Assembly (NCBI GenBank): GCA_947446645.1
Contig: CANFHA010000002.1
Span: forward strand, 248,001-312,000
Source of the DNA: Chitinophagaceae bacterium
Lineage (GTDB): Bacteria; Bacteroidota; Bacteroidia; Chitinophagales; Chitinophagaceae
Direction: 5' to 3'
DNA: 64,000 nt
In this document: positions 46,453-55,423 of the stretch, piece after piece
Layout of the letters: each line of letters opens with the position of its first letter
How positions within the stretch are numbered: the first letter of the stretch is position 1
Translations under genes and position numbers: made by a program
Notes under the pieces: model-generated
Told to the model about the DNA's origin: nothing
Seen by the model: only the letters and a program-made list of their open reading frames with translations
Database searches by the model: none

Positions 46453-46563
46453 TTAATTTGAAAATCCGGGAATTTGAAAATTTGATAATTTCAAAAGAAA
46501 CGAAAGTATAACTGAAACACCGGATAGAAATTGTGTGCATTTTCAAATCAGCACATTTTCAAA
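46453..46563. repeat. short dispersed TTTGAAAAT-type repeats
   Basis: The gap between two convergent genes is made of recurrent TTTGAAAAT/ATTTTCAAAT words on both strands (for example around 46458, 46478 and 46540-46566). Such motifs are common filler between Bacteroidota genes; they can pair into weak A/T hairpins. Confidence 0.4.
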
Positions 46564-47010
46564 TTACTTAAGGTAGCGTTTCATTTCCCGCTCTACGTCT
46601 TTTGACTTTATGCTTTCACGCTTGTCGTGTACATTTTTACCCTTGCCAAGGCCTATCTCTACTTTTGCGTAGCCATTTTCGTTTATGAAGATGTTGAGCG
46701 GCACTATGGTAAACCCTTTTTCTTTCACCTTCAACTGCCATTTTTTCAACTCTTTTCTCTGTAGCAATAGTTTTCTGTCGTGAACGGGTATATGACCGGC
46801 ATAACCAGCGTTTACATATTCTGCTATATACAGGCTTTTTATCCAGAGTTCGCCATCGCTGAAGAAGCAATAACTATCATTAAAGCTCACTTTACCGTTG
46901 CGTATAGATTTTATTTCAGATCCGTTAAGTATAATTCCAGCTTTAAGTCTGTCTTCTATGGCATACTCAAATGTTGCGGGACGGTTCTTTATGAAAACAT
47001 TATCGGCCAT
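46564..47010 (-). CDS. smpB: SsrA-binding protein
   Basis: 148 residues, the family length. Signatures: FIKNRPATFEYAIEDRLKAGIILNGSEIKSIRNGKV, then AGHIPVHDRKLLLQRKELKKW and GKGKNVHDKRESIKSKDVEREMKRYLK. It delivers tmRNA to stalled ribosomes. The tmRNA gene itself was not seen in this window. Confidence 0.96.
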   Translation of the reverse strand: MADNVFIKNRPATFEYAIEDRLKAGIILNGSEIKSIRNGKVSFNDSYCFFSDGELWIKSLYIAEYVNAGYAGHIPVHDRKLLLQRKELKKWQLKVKEKGFTIVPLNIFINENGYAKVEIGLGKGKNVHDKRESIKSKDVEREMKRYLK

Positions 47011-47098
47011 CTGGAATCAGGGATTTGTAGTTGGGTAGCTGGATTGGATTTTAAAAATTTGGCAGGCTTGGGTAACCAGATCGCCCTGGTGCCAATTC

Positions 47099-47971
47099 TT
47101 AATTACCAACCACAAATTCTTCTTTAGTGAACCAATCTAAAACCATGCCCAGTTTTTGTTTAAGGATCTTACGGTCAGCAATAAAGTCGAGAAAACCATG
47201 TTCCAGCAGGAATTCTGACCGCTGGAAGCCGGCGGGAAGATCTTTCTTAATGGTCTCCTTTATTACACGGGGACCGGCAAAGCATATAAGTGCATTAGCC
47301 TCAGCAATATTGATATCGCCGAGCATTGCGTATGATGCTGTAACTCCGCCTGTTGTGGGGTCCGTCATTAGGGAAATGTAGGGTAGCTTAGCCTTGGCAA
47401 GCTGGGTTAGTTTTGCCGCTGTCTTGGCCATTTGCATTAGCGAGAAAGCGCTTTCCATCATTCGTGCGCCTCCTGACTTGGAAATAACCATTAACGGCAG
47501 CTTATTGGCAATACAATAATCTATTGCCCGGCTTATCTTTTCACCTACCACAGAACCCATAGATCCACCTATGAAGTTGAAATTCATGCAAGCCACCACA
47601 AAGCCTGCACCGTTCAGTTTGCCTACACCTACTGTCATCGCATCTTTCAGCCCGGTACTTTTTTGTGCCTCCCGTAGCCGCTCATCGTAGGGTTTCATGT
47701 CCACAAAGCCAAGGAAGTCCTTGGGCGTGATATTTTCAAAAAGTAATTGATACTCGTTATTGTCGAAAAGGATCTCGAAGTATTCGGCGGAGTTGATACG
47801 GTTGTGATAGTTACATTCCTTGCACACGTAAAGATTGTCGTGAAGCTCTTTTACCGTAACGGTAGCTTTGCATTGAGGACATTTGTGCCATAAACCATCG
47901 GGTGTTTCCTTTTTTTCTTCTGTAGTGGTAAGTATGCCTTTTTTATTACGACGAAACCAGGTTGATGACAT
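47099..47971 (-). CDS. accD: acetyl-CoA carboxylase carboxyltransferase subunit beta
   Basis: 290 residues from ATG 47971 (TTG at 47977 is less likely). The N-terminal zinc ribbon is complete (CPQC ... CKEC), followed by the carboxyltransferase core [21 protein letters not shown] and [18 protein letters not shown] ... [15 protein letters not shown]. With AccA it transfers carboxyl from biotin to acetyl-CoA for fatty-acid synthesis. accA is not adjacent. Confidence 0.96.
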   Translation of the reverse strand: MSSTWFRRNKKGILTTTEEKKETPDGLWHKCPQCKATVTVKELHDNLYVCKECNYHNRINSAEYFEILFDNNEYQLLFENITPKDFLGFVDMKPYDERLREAQKSTGLKDAMTVGVGKLNGAGFVVACMNFNFIGGSMGSVVGEKISRAIDYCIANKLPLMVISKSGGARMMESAFSLMQMAKTAAKLTQLAKAKLPYISLMTDPTTGGVTASYAMLGDINIAEANALICFAGPRVIKETIKKDLPAGFQRSEFLLEHGFLDFIADRKILKQKLGMVLDWFTKEEFVVGN

Positions 47972-48109
47972 AGTCAAAAATTATTTAAACAGACGGCAAA
48001 GATACGGTTATGAGTTGATTAGTTGAACAGTTTAATGGTAAATCGAAGATTAAATAAGCTGGGATTTAGCAAGCCCGACTTATAAACTTATCACTTGGTT
48101 ACTTATCTC

Positions 48110-48757
48110 TTACTTCCTGTGTAGCCCGAATGAAAACCCGGTGCCGACCATAAGTCCACCCAAAAACTTGCCGGGGCAGAGATCGGTAACTCTTTCCCGC
48201 GCAACCTCGGTCATGGGGTCACCGTTCTTTTGGTGAAAATGTACAGGATGAAGCGCTACCGATTTTCCAAAATCCACAAAGAAACGATTGTGCTTGCGCC
48301 CAAGTTTCCAGTAGTGGTATACAGCTATATATGCGTTATTCGCGGGTTTCAGCGTCAGTGCCACGCGCTCGGTGGTATTATAAATAGTGGGCAGCCTTAG
48401 ATTCACAGTTTCGAGGCCAGAGCTAAAAGTGATGCCTCCACTCAGTGCCCAGCCCTGCTGATTTTTCTTTAGGTAGTACTTGCCACCCAGGTATAGCTTA
48501 TTGCCCCAGGTACCAGGACCCGCGCCGGCATCCACTGTAATGTAGTTGCCGATGCGGATATTGAAATCAAGGCCGAAATAACCTGATGGATTGTTTATCC
48601 CCGAGCTTAGCCCTATGTAGCACGCCGGGGGCTTTGCAGGCATGGTGTGTTTTCGCTTCCCTGATGCGCGTTTAATTCTTGTACTATCTCCCTGTTGGGC
48701 GTGCGCCGCAGTAAATAAGGTGGTAAAAAGAATCAGCAACAGGGAGTATTTTTTCAT
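48110..48757 (-). CDS. hypothetical envelope protein, outer-membrane beta-barrel-like
   Basis: 215 residues from ATG 48757, which gives a good signal peptide (MKKYSLLLILFTTLFTAAHAQ); upstream in-frame codons add a poor start. The mature part alternates hydrophobic and polar residues (YFGLDFNIRIGNYITVDAGAG, KLYLGGKYYLKK) as in small Bacteroidota beta-barrel proteins. No named family. Confidence 0.75.
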   Translation of the reverse strand: MKKYSLLLILFTTLFTAAHAQQGDSTRIKRASGKRKHTMPAKPPACYIGLSSGINNPSGYFGLDFNIRIGNYITVDAGAGPGTWGNKLYLGGKYYLKKNQQGWALSGGITFSSGLETVNLRLPTIYNTTERVALTLKPANNAYIAVYHYWKLGRKHNRFFVDFGKSVALHPVHFHQKNGDPMTEVARERVTDLCPGKFLGGLMVGTGFSFGLHRK

Positions 48758-48864
48758 TTTACAATTGTTTGAAAAGTTTACCAATATCAGTCCTGAGTGT
48801 GAACCACTATGTCGCCAGAGGTGTTAATTATTGAATGGTAGCGGTCTCCAGCCAACAAAACGCT

Positions 48865-49791
48865 TTATTCCACTTCCCTTTTCCCCGATAGCAGGTATAT
48901 CACCGCCATCCTTATTGCCACACCATTTTCCACCTGGTCCAGGATAATGGACTGTCGCGAATCTGCTACATCTGAGTTTAGTTCTACTCCGCGGTTTATG
49001 GGGCCGGGGTGCATAATGATGATATCTTTTTTTAGGCTATCTATCATATCGCGGTTTACCCCATAATAAATGGAGTATTCGCGGAGCGTAGAGAAGAGTG
49101 GTTTATGCTGGCGCTCAAGTTGTATGCGGAGCACATTGGCTACATCGCACCATTCCAGTGCCTTCTTTACATTATATTCCACCCTTACGCCCAGTGACTC
49201 TATATGCTTTGGGATGAGGGTAGGCGGGCCGGCTACTGTTACCTCACCACCCAGTTTGTTAAGGCAAAAGATATTACTCAGCGCCACCCTTGAGTGCATG
49301 ATGTCACCAATAATAGTTATCCTCTTTCCCTTCAGTGAGCCCAGCTTTTCGCGCATGGAGTATGCATCAAGCAGTGCCTGGGTAGGGTGCTCGTTAGTGC
49401 CGTCACCTGCGTTGACTATGCTGGCATCAATGTGATTGGCCAAAAACCATGGCGCTCCGCTGGCAGCATGGCGCATTACCACCATATCCACCTTCATAGC
49501 AAGTATGTTGTTCACCGTGTCAATAAGCGTTTCGCCCTTGGAAACCGATGAGCCTGAAGCAGAGAAGTTAACCACATCGGCACCCAGCCTCTTTTCAGCC
49601 AGCTCAAAAGACAACCTTGTGCGTGTGGAATTTTCGAAAAATATATTGGCAACGGTGGTGTCGCGCAGCGTAGGCACCTTCTTTATTGGCCGCTGAAGTA
49701 CCTGCTTAAAATTATCAGCTGTCTTAAATATCTGCTCAATATCTTTTACCGTCAGTTCTTTTATCCCCAGCAGATGTTTTACAGATAACAT
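48865..49791 (-). CDS. pyrB: aspartate carbamoyltransferase catalytic subunit
   Basis: 308 residues. Carbamoyl-phosphate site SxRTR is present as FENSTRTRLSFELAEKRLGAD, and HPTQALLDAYSM and the late HPGPINRGVEL are intact. It makes N-carbamoyl-aspartate in de novo pyrimidine synthesis. It follows pyrR by 53 bases on the same strand, so pyrR-pyrB is an operon; no pyrI subunit is seen. Confidence 0.97.
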   Translation of the reverse strand: MLSVKHLLGIKELTVKDIEQIFKTADNFKQVLQRPIKKVPTLRDTTVANIFFENSTRTRLSFELAEKRLGADVVNFSASGSSVSKGETLIDTVNNILAMKVDMVVMRHAASGAPWFLANHIDASIVNAGDGTNEHPTQALLDAYSMREKLGSLKGKRITIIGDIMHSRVALSNIFCLNKLGGEVTVAGPPTLIPKHIESLGVRVEYNVKKALEWCDVANVLRIQLERQHKPLFSTLREYSIYYGVNRDMIDSLKKDIIIMHPGPINRGVELNSDVADSRQSIILDQVENGVAIRMAVIYLLSGKREVE

Positions 49792-49844
49792 AATTAAAAG
49801 TAAAAAGTTTAAAATTAAAAATCAAAAGCATTCGGTATGTACCT

Positions 49845-50396
49845 CTACACCTTATCTATCAGCACCACTTCGTCTTTGCCGTCCTTTTCACTCCAGTATA
49901 CCTTTACTTTTTGGGTAAGTATTGTGTCCACGCTATGCCCGGTATAGTCTGGCTGCACAGGTAGCTCCCGGCTAAATCTGCGGTCAATAAGCACAAGCAA
50001 TTCCACTCTTTTTGGCCGGCCATAGTCTATAAGTGCGTCCATTGCAGACCTTATGGTTCTGCCTGTATGCAACACATCATCTATCAGCACTACCGACTTT
50101 CCTTCTATGCTAAAGGGTATGTCGGTATCTGTCGGCACCTGTATATCCCGGCTCTGCACATCATCCCGGTAAAAGGTGATATCAAGCCTGCCATACCCGA
50201 TTTTTTTATTACCGGTTATGGTCTGCACCAGCTGAAATATCCGGTCGGACAAAAGTATGCCTCGTGGCTGAATGCCAATAAGCACGGTATCCTTAAAAGA
50301 AAGATGATTCTCAACCAATTGGTGGGCCAACCGCTGCAGGGTAATATTCAGTTTGTCACTATTGAGCAGGGTCTTCACTAGTATTACTATTTTCAT
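49845..50396 (-). CDS. pyrR: bifunctional pyr operon regulator / uracil phosphoribosyltransferase
   Basis: 183 residues from ATG 50396 (an adjoining TTG gives one more residue). PRPP loop VVLIDDVLHTGRTIRSAMDAL, RNA-binding-type basic patches and the PyrR-specific IGIQPRGILLSDRI are visible. In Firmicutes PyrR controls attenuation by binding leader RNA; no clear anti-antiterminator was recognised upstream of this operon, so its regulatory role here is uncertain. Upstream gene of pyrB. Confidence 0.93.
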   Translation of the reverse strand: MKIVILVKTLLNSDKLNITLQRLAHQLVENHLSFKDTVLIGIQPRGILLSDRIFQLVQTITGNKKIGYGRLDITFYRDDVQSRDIQVPTDTDIPFSIEGKSVVLIDDVLHTGRTIRSAMDALIDYGRPKRVELLVLIDRRFSRELPVQPDYTGHSVDTILTQKVKVYWSEKDGKDEVVLIDKV

Positions 50397-50524
50397 CAAA
50401 AATAAGTAAGCGCAGCTTATTTTACGAATTAGTAAGGGAAAAATGTTTTTTTACTAATTCCGGGATAAACAGAAAGTGGTACTTTCGCGCTTCTTAACGG
50501 CAATAAGCCGGTTTTGCCCTCCAC

Positions 50525-50941
50525 ATGCAGCAGATCAACGATTTTTTTGACACTTATGCCCGTGCCCTGGAGCTCTATGACGCCAAGGGAATGGCTTTCT
50601 TATATAACATACCCTGCTCCATGCTGTCTGACGATGCCACTAGTTTTTTCAACGACGCCGGCAAGCTGGAAGGTTTTTTCAACCAGGGATCCGGGTTCTA
50701 CCGGCAGTTTGGCATAGCCAATGTGCAGCCCAATGTATGGAGCAAGCGCCCCTACACTGACAAGATCGTGAGTGTAAAGGTAAACTGGCAATATATGGAT
50801 GTATTCAGAAAACCTATTTACGACTGCGACTATTATTATACACTAAAGCTTGATAAAAATAATCTCTGGAGAATCATTCAGTCCGTATCGGTAAATGAAA
50901 GGGAACGAATGGAAGAGTGGAAGGCGAAATCAAAGGTGTGA
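50525..50941 (+). CDS. NTF2-like family protein
   Basis: 138 residues, cytosolic. The alternating helix-sheet layout (INDFFDTYARALELYDAKGMAFLYNIPCSML ... FYRQFGIANVQPNVWSKRPY ... YYYTLKLDKNNLWRIIQSVSV) matches the SnoaL/NTF2-like fold used by small enzymes and binding proteins. No catalytic residues can be assigned. A small membrane-protein gene follows by 27 bases. Confidence 0.75.
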   Translation: MQQINDFFDTYARALELYDAKGMAFLYNIPCSMLSDDATSFFNDAGKLEGFFNQGSGFYRQFGIANVQPNVWSKRPYTDKIVSVKVNWQYMDVFRKPIYDCDYYYTLKLDKNNLWRIIQSVSVNERERMEEWKAKSKV

Positions 50942-50968
50942 TACAGGTAACCAGTAAAATTTGCAATA

Positions 50969-51334
50969 ATGTCTAAAAGTGAAGTCACTTCTTATGAGCG
51001 ATTGGTATACGTGGTGTATGGCTACTTCATTTTGTTGTCTGCGGCCTGGCTGGTACTAAGCATGGTTTACGGAAAGCTCTTCAATTATTGGGCATTCTTT
51101 ACGCTGGCTGTCTTTGTAATGCAGGCTTATTACAGGCACCGGCTCACAAACCTTATCCTTGGCATACTGGGGCTTGCGGTTTCTATTTTCTGGCTGCTGG
51201 AGTTTGCCTCCCTGGGTCATCAGGCTGGTTATAATCTTTTTGTTACAGTTATGCTCAGCGTGTTTTTCATCTGCCTTATTTCATCGGGTATACTTATATT
51301 CAGTTATACTCACCTCAGCTTTAAAGACAGATAG
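50969..51334 (+). CDS. small integral membrane protein, unknown function
   Basis: 121 residues with four hydrophobic segments (~13-34, 37-53, 60-80, 88-112). No motif is recognised. It lies 27 bases after the NTF2-like gene and may be co-transcribed. Confidence 0.75.
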   Translation: MSKSEVTSYERLVYVVYGYFILLSAAWLVLSMVYGKLFNYWAFFTLAVFVMQAYYRHRLTNLILGILGLAVSIFWLLEFASLGHQAGYNLFVTVMLSVFFICLISSGILIFSYTHLSFKDR

Positions 51335-51376
51335 TGCAGCGTAATTTCTGTAACTTTAAATGCGAAAGTTTTCATT

Positions 51377-52117
51377 ATGCTTTACAAGACGATCAGCCTT
51401 TTATCATTATTAGTTATTTGCGCACTTTGTGTTTTGTCGTGCAAAAAGAAGAAAGGGCTAAACCTCAGCAACATCAAGATTGCTACAGTTGATTTTCATG
51501 AGTCGGACGGCCATGGATATAAGTATCGGATCACCTATGACACCTACGGCAATGTTGACTCTATAATTGCGAACGGCACGGGCGCTGCAGCGGGCGACGA
51601 CCCTATCTCGAAATTCACCTACCTGGGGTCTTCATTCCGCATTACCAATAAGATGGGGGAGTCATACTTCGTCTATGCTAATACCGCTGGCATGATCCTT
51701 GAAGTGCAGAAATATGACACAATGCTTATGACCTATAACGGCACGCAGCTTGATGAGCTTGATTATAAACTGCCAACCAGCACACCGCCGTACTATACTA
51801 TCAATGCTTATACTTACCAGTGGAGCAATGGTGATATAGCTACCTTTGGCCTGCTGCACGGCGCGGCTGACACTTTTTCATACAACGATAGCCGTAGCGG
51901 GCAAGTGGGTGATGCACTGAGAATAGACGATTTCCTGGTGTACGGAAGGCCATACAAGCTCACATCGCACCTGCCTGTAGAACATAAATATACCAATGGT
52001 AAGCAGCAATATTTTTATACGTTCGACGGCAGTGGCAGAATCAGTACGTTTACCCGGGTTATCAGTGGTTCCGGCGCGCCAAATGATACGTCAGAATACA
52101 CATACACCTATTATTAA
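51377..52117 (+). CDS. hypothetical lipoprotein
   Basis: 246 residues. Signal peptide with lipobox VLSC; lipidated Cys ~22 followed by KKKK. The mature part repeats YDTYGNVDSI / FTYLGSSFRI / YTYQWSNGDI-type strands, as in Bacteroidota lipoproteins related to the DUF4595 and RHS-like beta families. Probably an outer-membrane lipoprotein of unknown role. Confidence 0.8.
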   Translation: MLYKTISLLSLLVICALCVLSCKKKKGLNLSNIKIATVDFHESDGHGYKYRITYDTYGNVDSIIANGTGAAAGDDPISKFTYLGSSFRITNKMGESYFVYANTAGMILEVQKYDTMLMTYNGTQLDELDYKLPTSTPPYYTINAYTYQWSNGDIATFGLLHGAADTFSYNDSRSGQVGDALRIDDFLVYGRPYKLTSHLPVEHKYTNGKQQYFYTFDGSGRISTFTRVISGSGAPNDTSEYTYTYY

Positions 52118-52193
52118 AGTTGCTTCTTTACCACCTGTAAAGGTTGAATATCAGTTGACAGGTAGTTGAAGTTTGAAACCATATTGATTTATC

Positions 52194-53183
52194 ATGCCTG
52201 TTCGTATCCAGAGAAATATTGCTCTATTGTCTGTTGTTTTGTTCCTTGCCAAAATGCTGGCCTGGTACCTTACGCACTCCGTAACTGTGCTTACAGACGC
52301 TCTGGAAAGTGTAGTGAACGTAGTTGCAGGCTTCCTGGGACTTTTCAGCATCATAGTAGCTAACATGCCTCGGGACACCAATCACCCCTATGGCCATGGC
52401 AAAGCTGAGTTCCTTTCTTCTGCCATTGAGGGCACACTTATCATTATGGCGGGCGTTGTAATCATTTATGAGGCCGTTCATCATTTGGTAATGCCCCCTC
52501 AGCTGGAAAAGCTCAATGTAGGTCTGTTCATTGTTGCCGGTTGTGGATTGATAAATTTTCTTGCGGGAAAATATGCTGAAAAGAAAGGAGTGAAGAACAA
52601 CTCGATGATTCTTATATCTGCGGGCAAACACCTGCAGACGGACGCATGGTCCACAGTGGCTATTGTTATCGGACTGATCATTTTCGTACTTACAAACAAT
52701 AAATGGCCGTGGCTGGATAGTATCATAGCGCTTTGCTTTGCCCTGATAACTATGATCACCGGCTACAAGGTATTGCGCCGCTCTATCTCAGGTATAATGG
52801 ATGAGACCGACCTGGTGCTGCTTGCTGAGGTTATTGCCGTGATACAGGAGCGCCGCAGGCCGCAATGGGTAGACCTTCATAACCTTAGGGTAATACAGTA
52901 CGGCGCCATGATGCATGTAGATGCGCATATGACGCTGCCATGGTATTACCAGGTGCTGGATGCAGAGAAGGAAATACACGCGTTGGAAGAACTGATTCAG
53001 TCTCATTTTAAGAACCAGGTAGAGCTCTTCATTCATATAGATGCCTGCATGCCTTACCAGTGTAAAATATGTTCGTTGGCAGATTGCCCCGAGCGCAAAC
53101 ACCCGTTTCAGCAGCAGATAGAATGGAGGATAGATAACCTGTGGTTAGATGCTAAACACGGCCAGGATGCTATAGAATCCTAG
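52194..53183 (+). CDS. cation diffusion facilitator family transporter
   Basis: 329 residues with six membrane segments. Family hallmarks: LTDALESVVNVVAGFLGLFS in TM2, HPYGHGKAEFLSSAIEGTLII, and HLQTDAWSTVAIVIGLII (HxxxD) in TM5; a C-terminal cytosolic dimer domain follows. The end has several Cys (CMPYQCKICSLADCPE), unusual and possibly metal binding. Exports Zn2+, Fe2+, Co2+ or similar. Converges with the GWxTD gene with only 10 bases between. Confidence 0.92.
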   Translation: MPVRIQRNIALLSVVLFLAKMLAWYLTHSVTVLTDALESVVNVVAGFLGLFSIIVANMPRDTNHPYGHGKAEFLSSAIEGTLIIMAGVVIIYEAVHHLVMPPQLEKLNVGLFIVAGCGLINFLAGKYAEKKGVKNNSMILISAGKHLQTDAWSTVAIVIGLIIFVLTNNKWPWLDSIIALCFALITMITGYKVLRRSISGIMDETDLVLLAEVIAVIQERRRPQWVDLHNLRVIQYGAMMHVDAHMTLPWYYQVLDAEKEIHALEELIQSHFKNQVELFIHIDACMPYQCKICSLADCPERKHPFQQQIEWRIDNLWLDAKHGQDAIES

Positions 53184-53193
53184 CGTGAATTTT

Positions 53194-54693
53194 CTACTTT
53201 TCACCTATGTACTGGTCTACACGCGAGTTGCCATTATCCTGCAGGCGGCCATTAGGATACAGGAAGCTGCGCCAGCCTATATTTTGCACCTCGCCCTCTA
53301 CGTTAGAATGTAGTAATTTATAGTCAGTAACCATTTCGCCCGACCTGAAGAATAAGAAAACCGCATTGGCAATGTCCTTGTGATTCATTTGTGCCAGGGT
53401 GTTATACTGCCAGATCTCGTAGGGTAGGGCTCCTGCCTCATTTTCTACGGTTATTACTTCGGTGGGTGCTCCATACCTCAGGTATATAAAGCCTCTTTCG
53501 GTCTCGTATCCCTTAATACCACGCCCTTTAAACTTCTTGTTTACATCGATAACCTTTTCTGAATATTCCTTCCAAGCACGGGCTGGATCTTTTTTATTGA
53601 TGCTCAGAAAATAGTTGTAAACGTAATAACGCATATATAAGTCATCGGGTTTTTTAATAAAACCATTGATGGTTTGCGTGCCCATTGCATCGCTGAGCGG
53701 AAGCAACATTTTTAAAATGGCCTTTATTTCGGCGGTGGTGTACTTGGCCAGGAACGTTTTGTCCAGGTCCAGCACCTTTACCTTTTCCATGCCGGTATCC
53801 GACTTTGCAGCTGTTGCTTTTGCCGCATCATCTTCATCGGGATGAAGATTCAGTCGCTGGAAGAAAACGGAATGCGAGGTTATAACCTTATGGTCTGCAC
53901 CCTCAAGCGACACATTTAGATAGTAGTTGCCAGATGGAAGTGTGTTTATCTTAAAGCTGCCGGAAACAATAGATGCATCTGCCGGTTTCAGTGTATCGGT
54001 CTTAATAAAGTTACTATAGTGTGCATCATTAGGCTTCTTGGCAATAGTCACTTTTTGGATAAGCGGATACTCCTCTTTCGCAATTTTATTGCTTCCGTAG
54101 AGCTCGGCATAGTAATGCAACACTTTTTTGTGGTCATCTATAAAATCGGAGCAAAGTGGCAGCTGTTGTCGCTCATTCTTAAAAAAATGGGTATGCGCAT
54201 TATTCAACAGTATTGTATCCAGAATTTGCACATCGCTAAACCAAGCCACGCCTGCAGGCAGGGTGATATTGAGACTATCGGAAAATGAAAATTTGTTCAT
54301 CGTATCGGCCATGTCGGTCAGTTTCACCTTTATGGTAAAATGGCCATTGCCTATAAAATACCGCCTTAGATCAATGATACTATGGGTCATCAGTTCTTCA
54401 ACCGAAGCGCTTGGAACTGTTTTTAAAATAAAATGATCCTCTTTTACAATGCCTGCCTCATTTAACATGAAGATGTCTGTCTTTATTCTCCCCGAGATCA
54501 TTTTGTCCTCACCGGTTGTATATTTCAGCGTGCGAGGATTTATCTGCCAGTATATTTCCACTCCCGGCATTTTCAGCCCATCTTTTGCCGGATCATCCAG
54601 GTAGAAAACGCTGTGCGAAACAACAGCATTAATAGCCATTGCCTGGAGCGATACAAGCAAAACAAGAAAACACATCCACGCTTTACGCATCAT
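53194..54693 (-). CDS. GWxTD domain-containing secreted protein
   Basis: 499 residues with a signal peptide (~1-20). The C-terminal GWxTD region is recognisable (PARAWKEYSEKVIDVNKKFKGRGIKGYETERGFIYLRYGAPTEVI). The first ~280 residues are beta-rich (SVFYLDDPAKDGLKMPGVEIYWQIN). The GWxTD family is of unknown function in Bacteroidota and related phyla. Located between a CDF transporter and a WbqC gene. Confidence 0.85.
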   Translation of the reverse strand: MMRKAWMCFLVLLVSLQAMAINAVVSHSVFYLDDPAKDGLKMPGVEIYWQINPRTLKYTTGEDKMISGRIKTDIFMLNEAGIVKEDHFILKTVPSASVEELMTHSIIDLRRYFIGNGHFTIKVKLTDMADTMNKFSFSDSLNITLPAGVAWFSDVQILDTILLNNAHTHFFKNERQQLPLCSDFIDDHKKVLHYYAELYGSNKIAKEEYPLIQKVTIAKKPNDAHYSNFIKTDTLKPADASIVSGSFKINTLPSGNYYLNVSLEGADHKVITSHSVFFQRLNLHPDEDDAAKATAAKSDTGMEKVKVLDLDKTFLAKYTTAEIKAILKMLLPLSDAMGTQTINGFIKKPDDLYMRYYVYNYFLSINKKDPARAWKEYSEKVIDVNKKFKGRGIKGYETERGFIYLRYGAPTEVITVENEAGALPYEIWQYNTLAQMNHKDIANAVFLFFRSGEMVTDYKLLHSNVEGEVQNIGWRSFLYPNGRLQDNGNSRVDQYIGEK

Positions 54694-54806
54694 TATTTAT
54701 GTATTTACGCAAATATAATCGTTGATGCGCCTACTTGGTCGCTCATACATTCAATACTGATAATTTTAACGAATGGGTGAATATTTATGTCTTTACTTTT
54801 GCGGTA

Positions 54807-55415
54807 ATGACCATAGTTGCTCCATATCTTACCTTTCCCCGCATTAGCTGGTGGGCCAGGGTTATGCAGGCAGATGTGGTCATTTTTGATGCTGCCGAGC
54901 ATTTTCAAAAAATGACCGACCGCAACAAATACCACATCTCAGGCGCCAATAACATTAATAAGCTAAGTGTGCCGCTTGTGAATGGCCGCGACCAGCGTGC
55001 GCCGATGCGCGATATCTGCATTCACAATGAAGAAAGGTGGCAGGTGCAACACTGGCGAACCATCGTATCTGTGTACCGTCGCACTCCTTATTTTGAGCAC
55101 TTTGAAGCCAGCCTCCAGCCTTTGTTTGAGCATCCGTACGCTCATTTGATTGAGTTTAATAAGGCTGGGCTACAATGGGTGAAACAACAACTGAGATTGA
55201 AATATCAAGAGCTGGAGGCAAATACTTTCAGCAAGGAATACCCGGCGGAAACAAAGGACGCCAGGTTTACTAAACCTGTACCACAGATTATGCCACGCTA
55301 CCACCAGATATTTGAAGATCGCATTGGTTTTTTGCCTGACCTGAGTATACTGGATCTTCTGTTTTCAATTGGCCCAAAGGCTGCCGGTGAGTATCTCAGA
55401 TCGCTGCCGGTTTAG
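54807..55415 (+). CDS. WbqC family protein
   Basis: 202 residues from ATG 54807 (MTIVAPYLTFPRISWWAR); the longer in-frame start at 54735 adds 24 residues ahead of the usual family start. The core RVMQADVVIFDAAEHFQKMTDRNKYHISGANNINKLSVPL is diagnostic for WbqC, a family linked to O-antigen/polysaccharide synthesis and related to nucleotidyl or acyl transfer. A promoter-like TACTTTTG (54794-54801) sits 5 bases before this ATG, so the transcript may be nearly leaderless. Confidence 0.88.
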   Translation: MTIVAPYLTFPRISWWARVMQADVVIFDAAEHFQKMTDRNKYHISGANNINKLSVPLVNGRDQRAPMRDICIHNEERWQVQHWRTIVSVYRRTPYFEHFEASLQPLFEHPYAHLIEFNKAGLQWVKQQLRLKYQELEANTFSKEYPAETKDARFTKPVPQIMPRYHQIFEDRIGFLPDLSILDLLFSIGPKAAGEYLRSLPV

Positions 55416-55423
55416 TATTTTGC

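Noticed and set aside
46453..47100. tmRNA gene near smpB
   Set aside because: No alanine acceptor stem with tag-peptide frame was found around smpB.
48001..48030. Recurrent GTTGATTAGTTG-like words (also near 18460 and 61255)
   Set aside because: Short low-complexity intergenic motif common in this phylum; no structure or spacing that supports a site.
50397..50424. Hairpin upstream of pyrR as a PyrR-type attenuator
   Set aside because: The stem is imperfect and no alternative antiterminator or leader terminator could be laid out, so it is not called.
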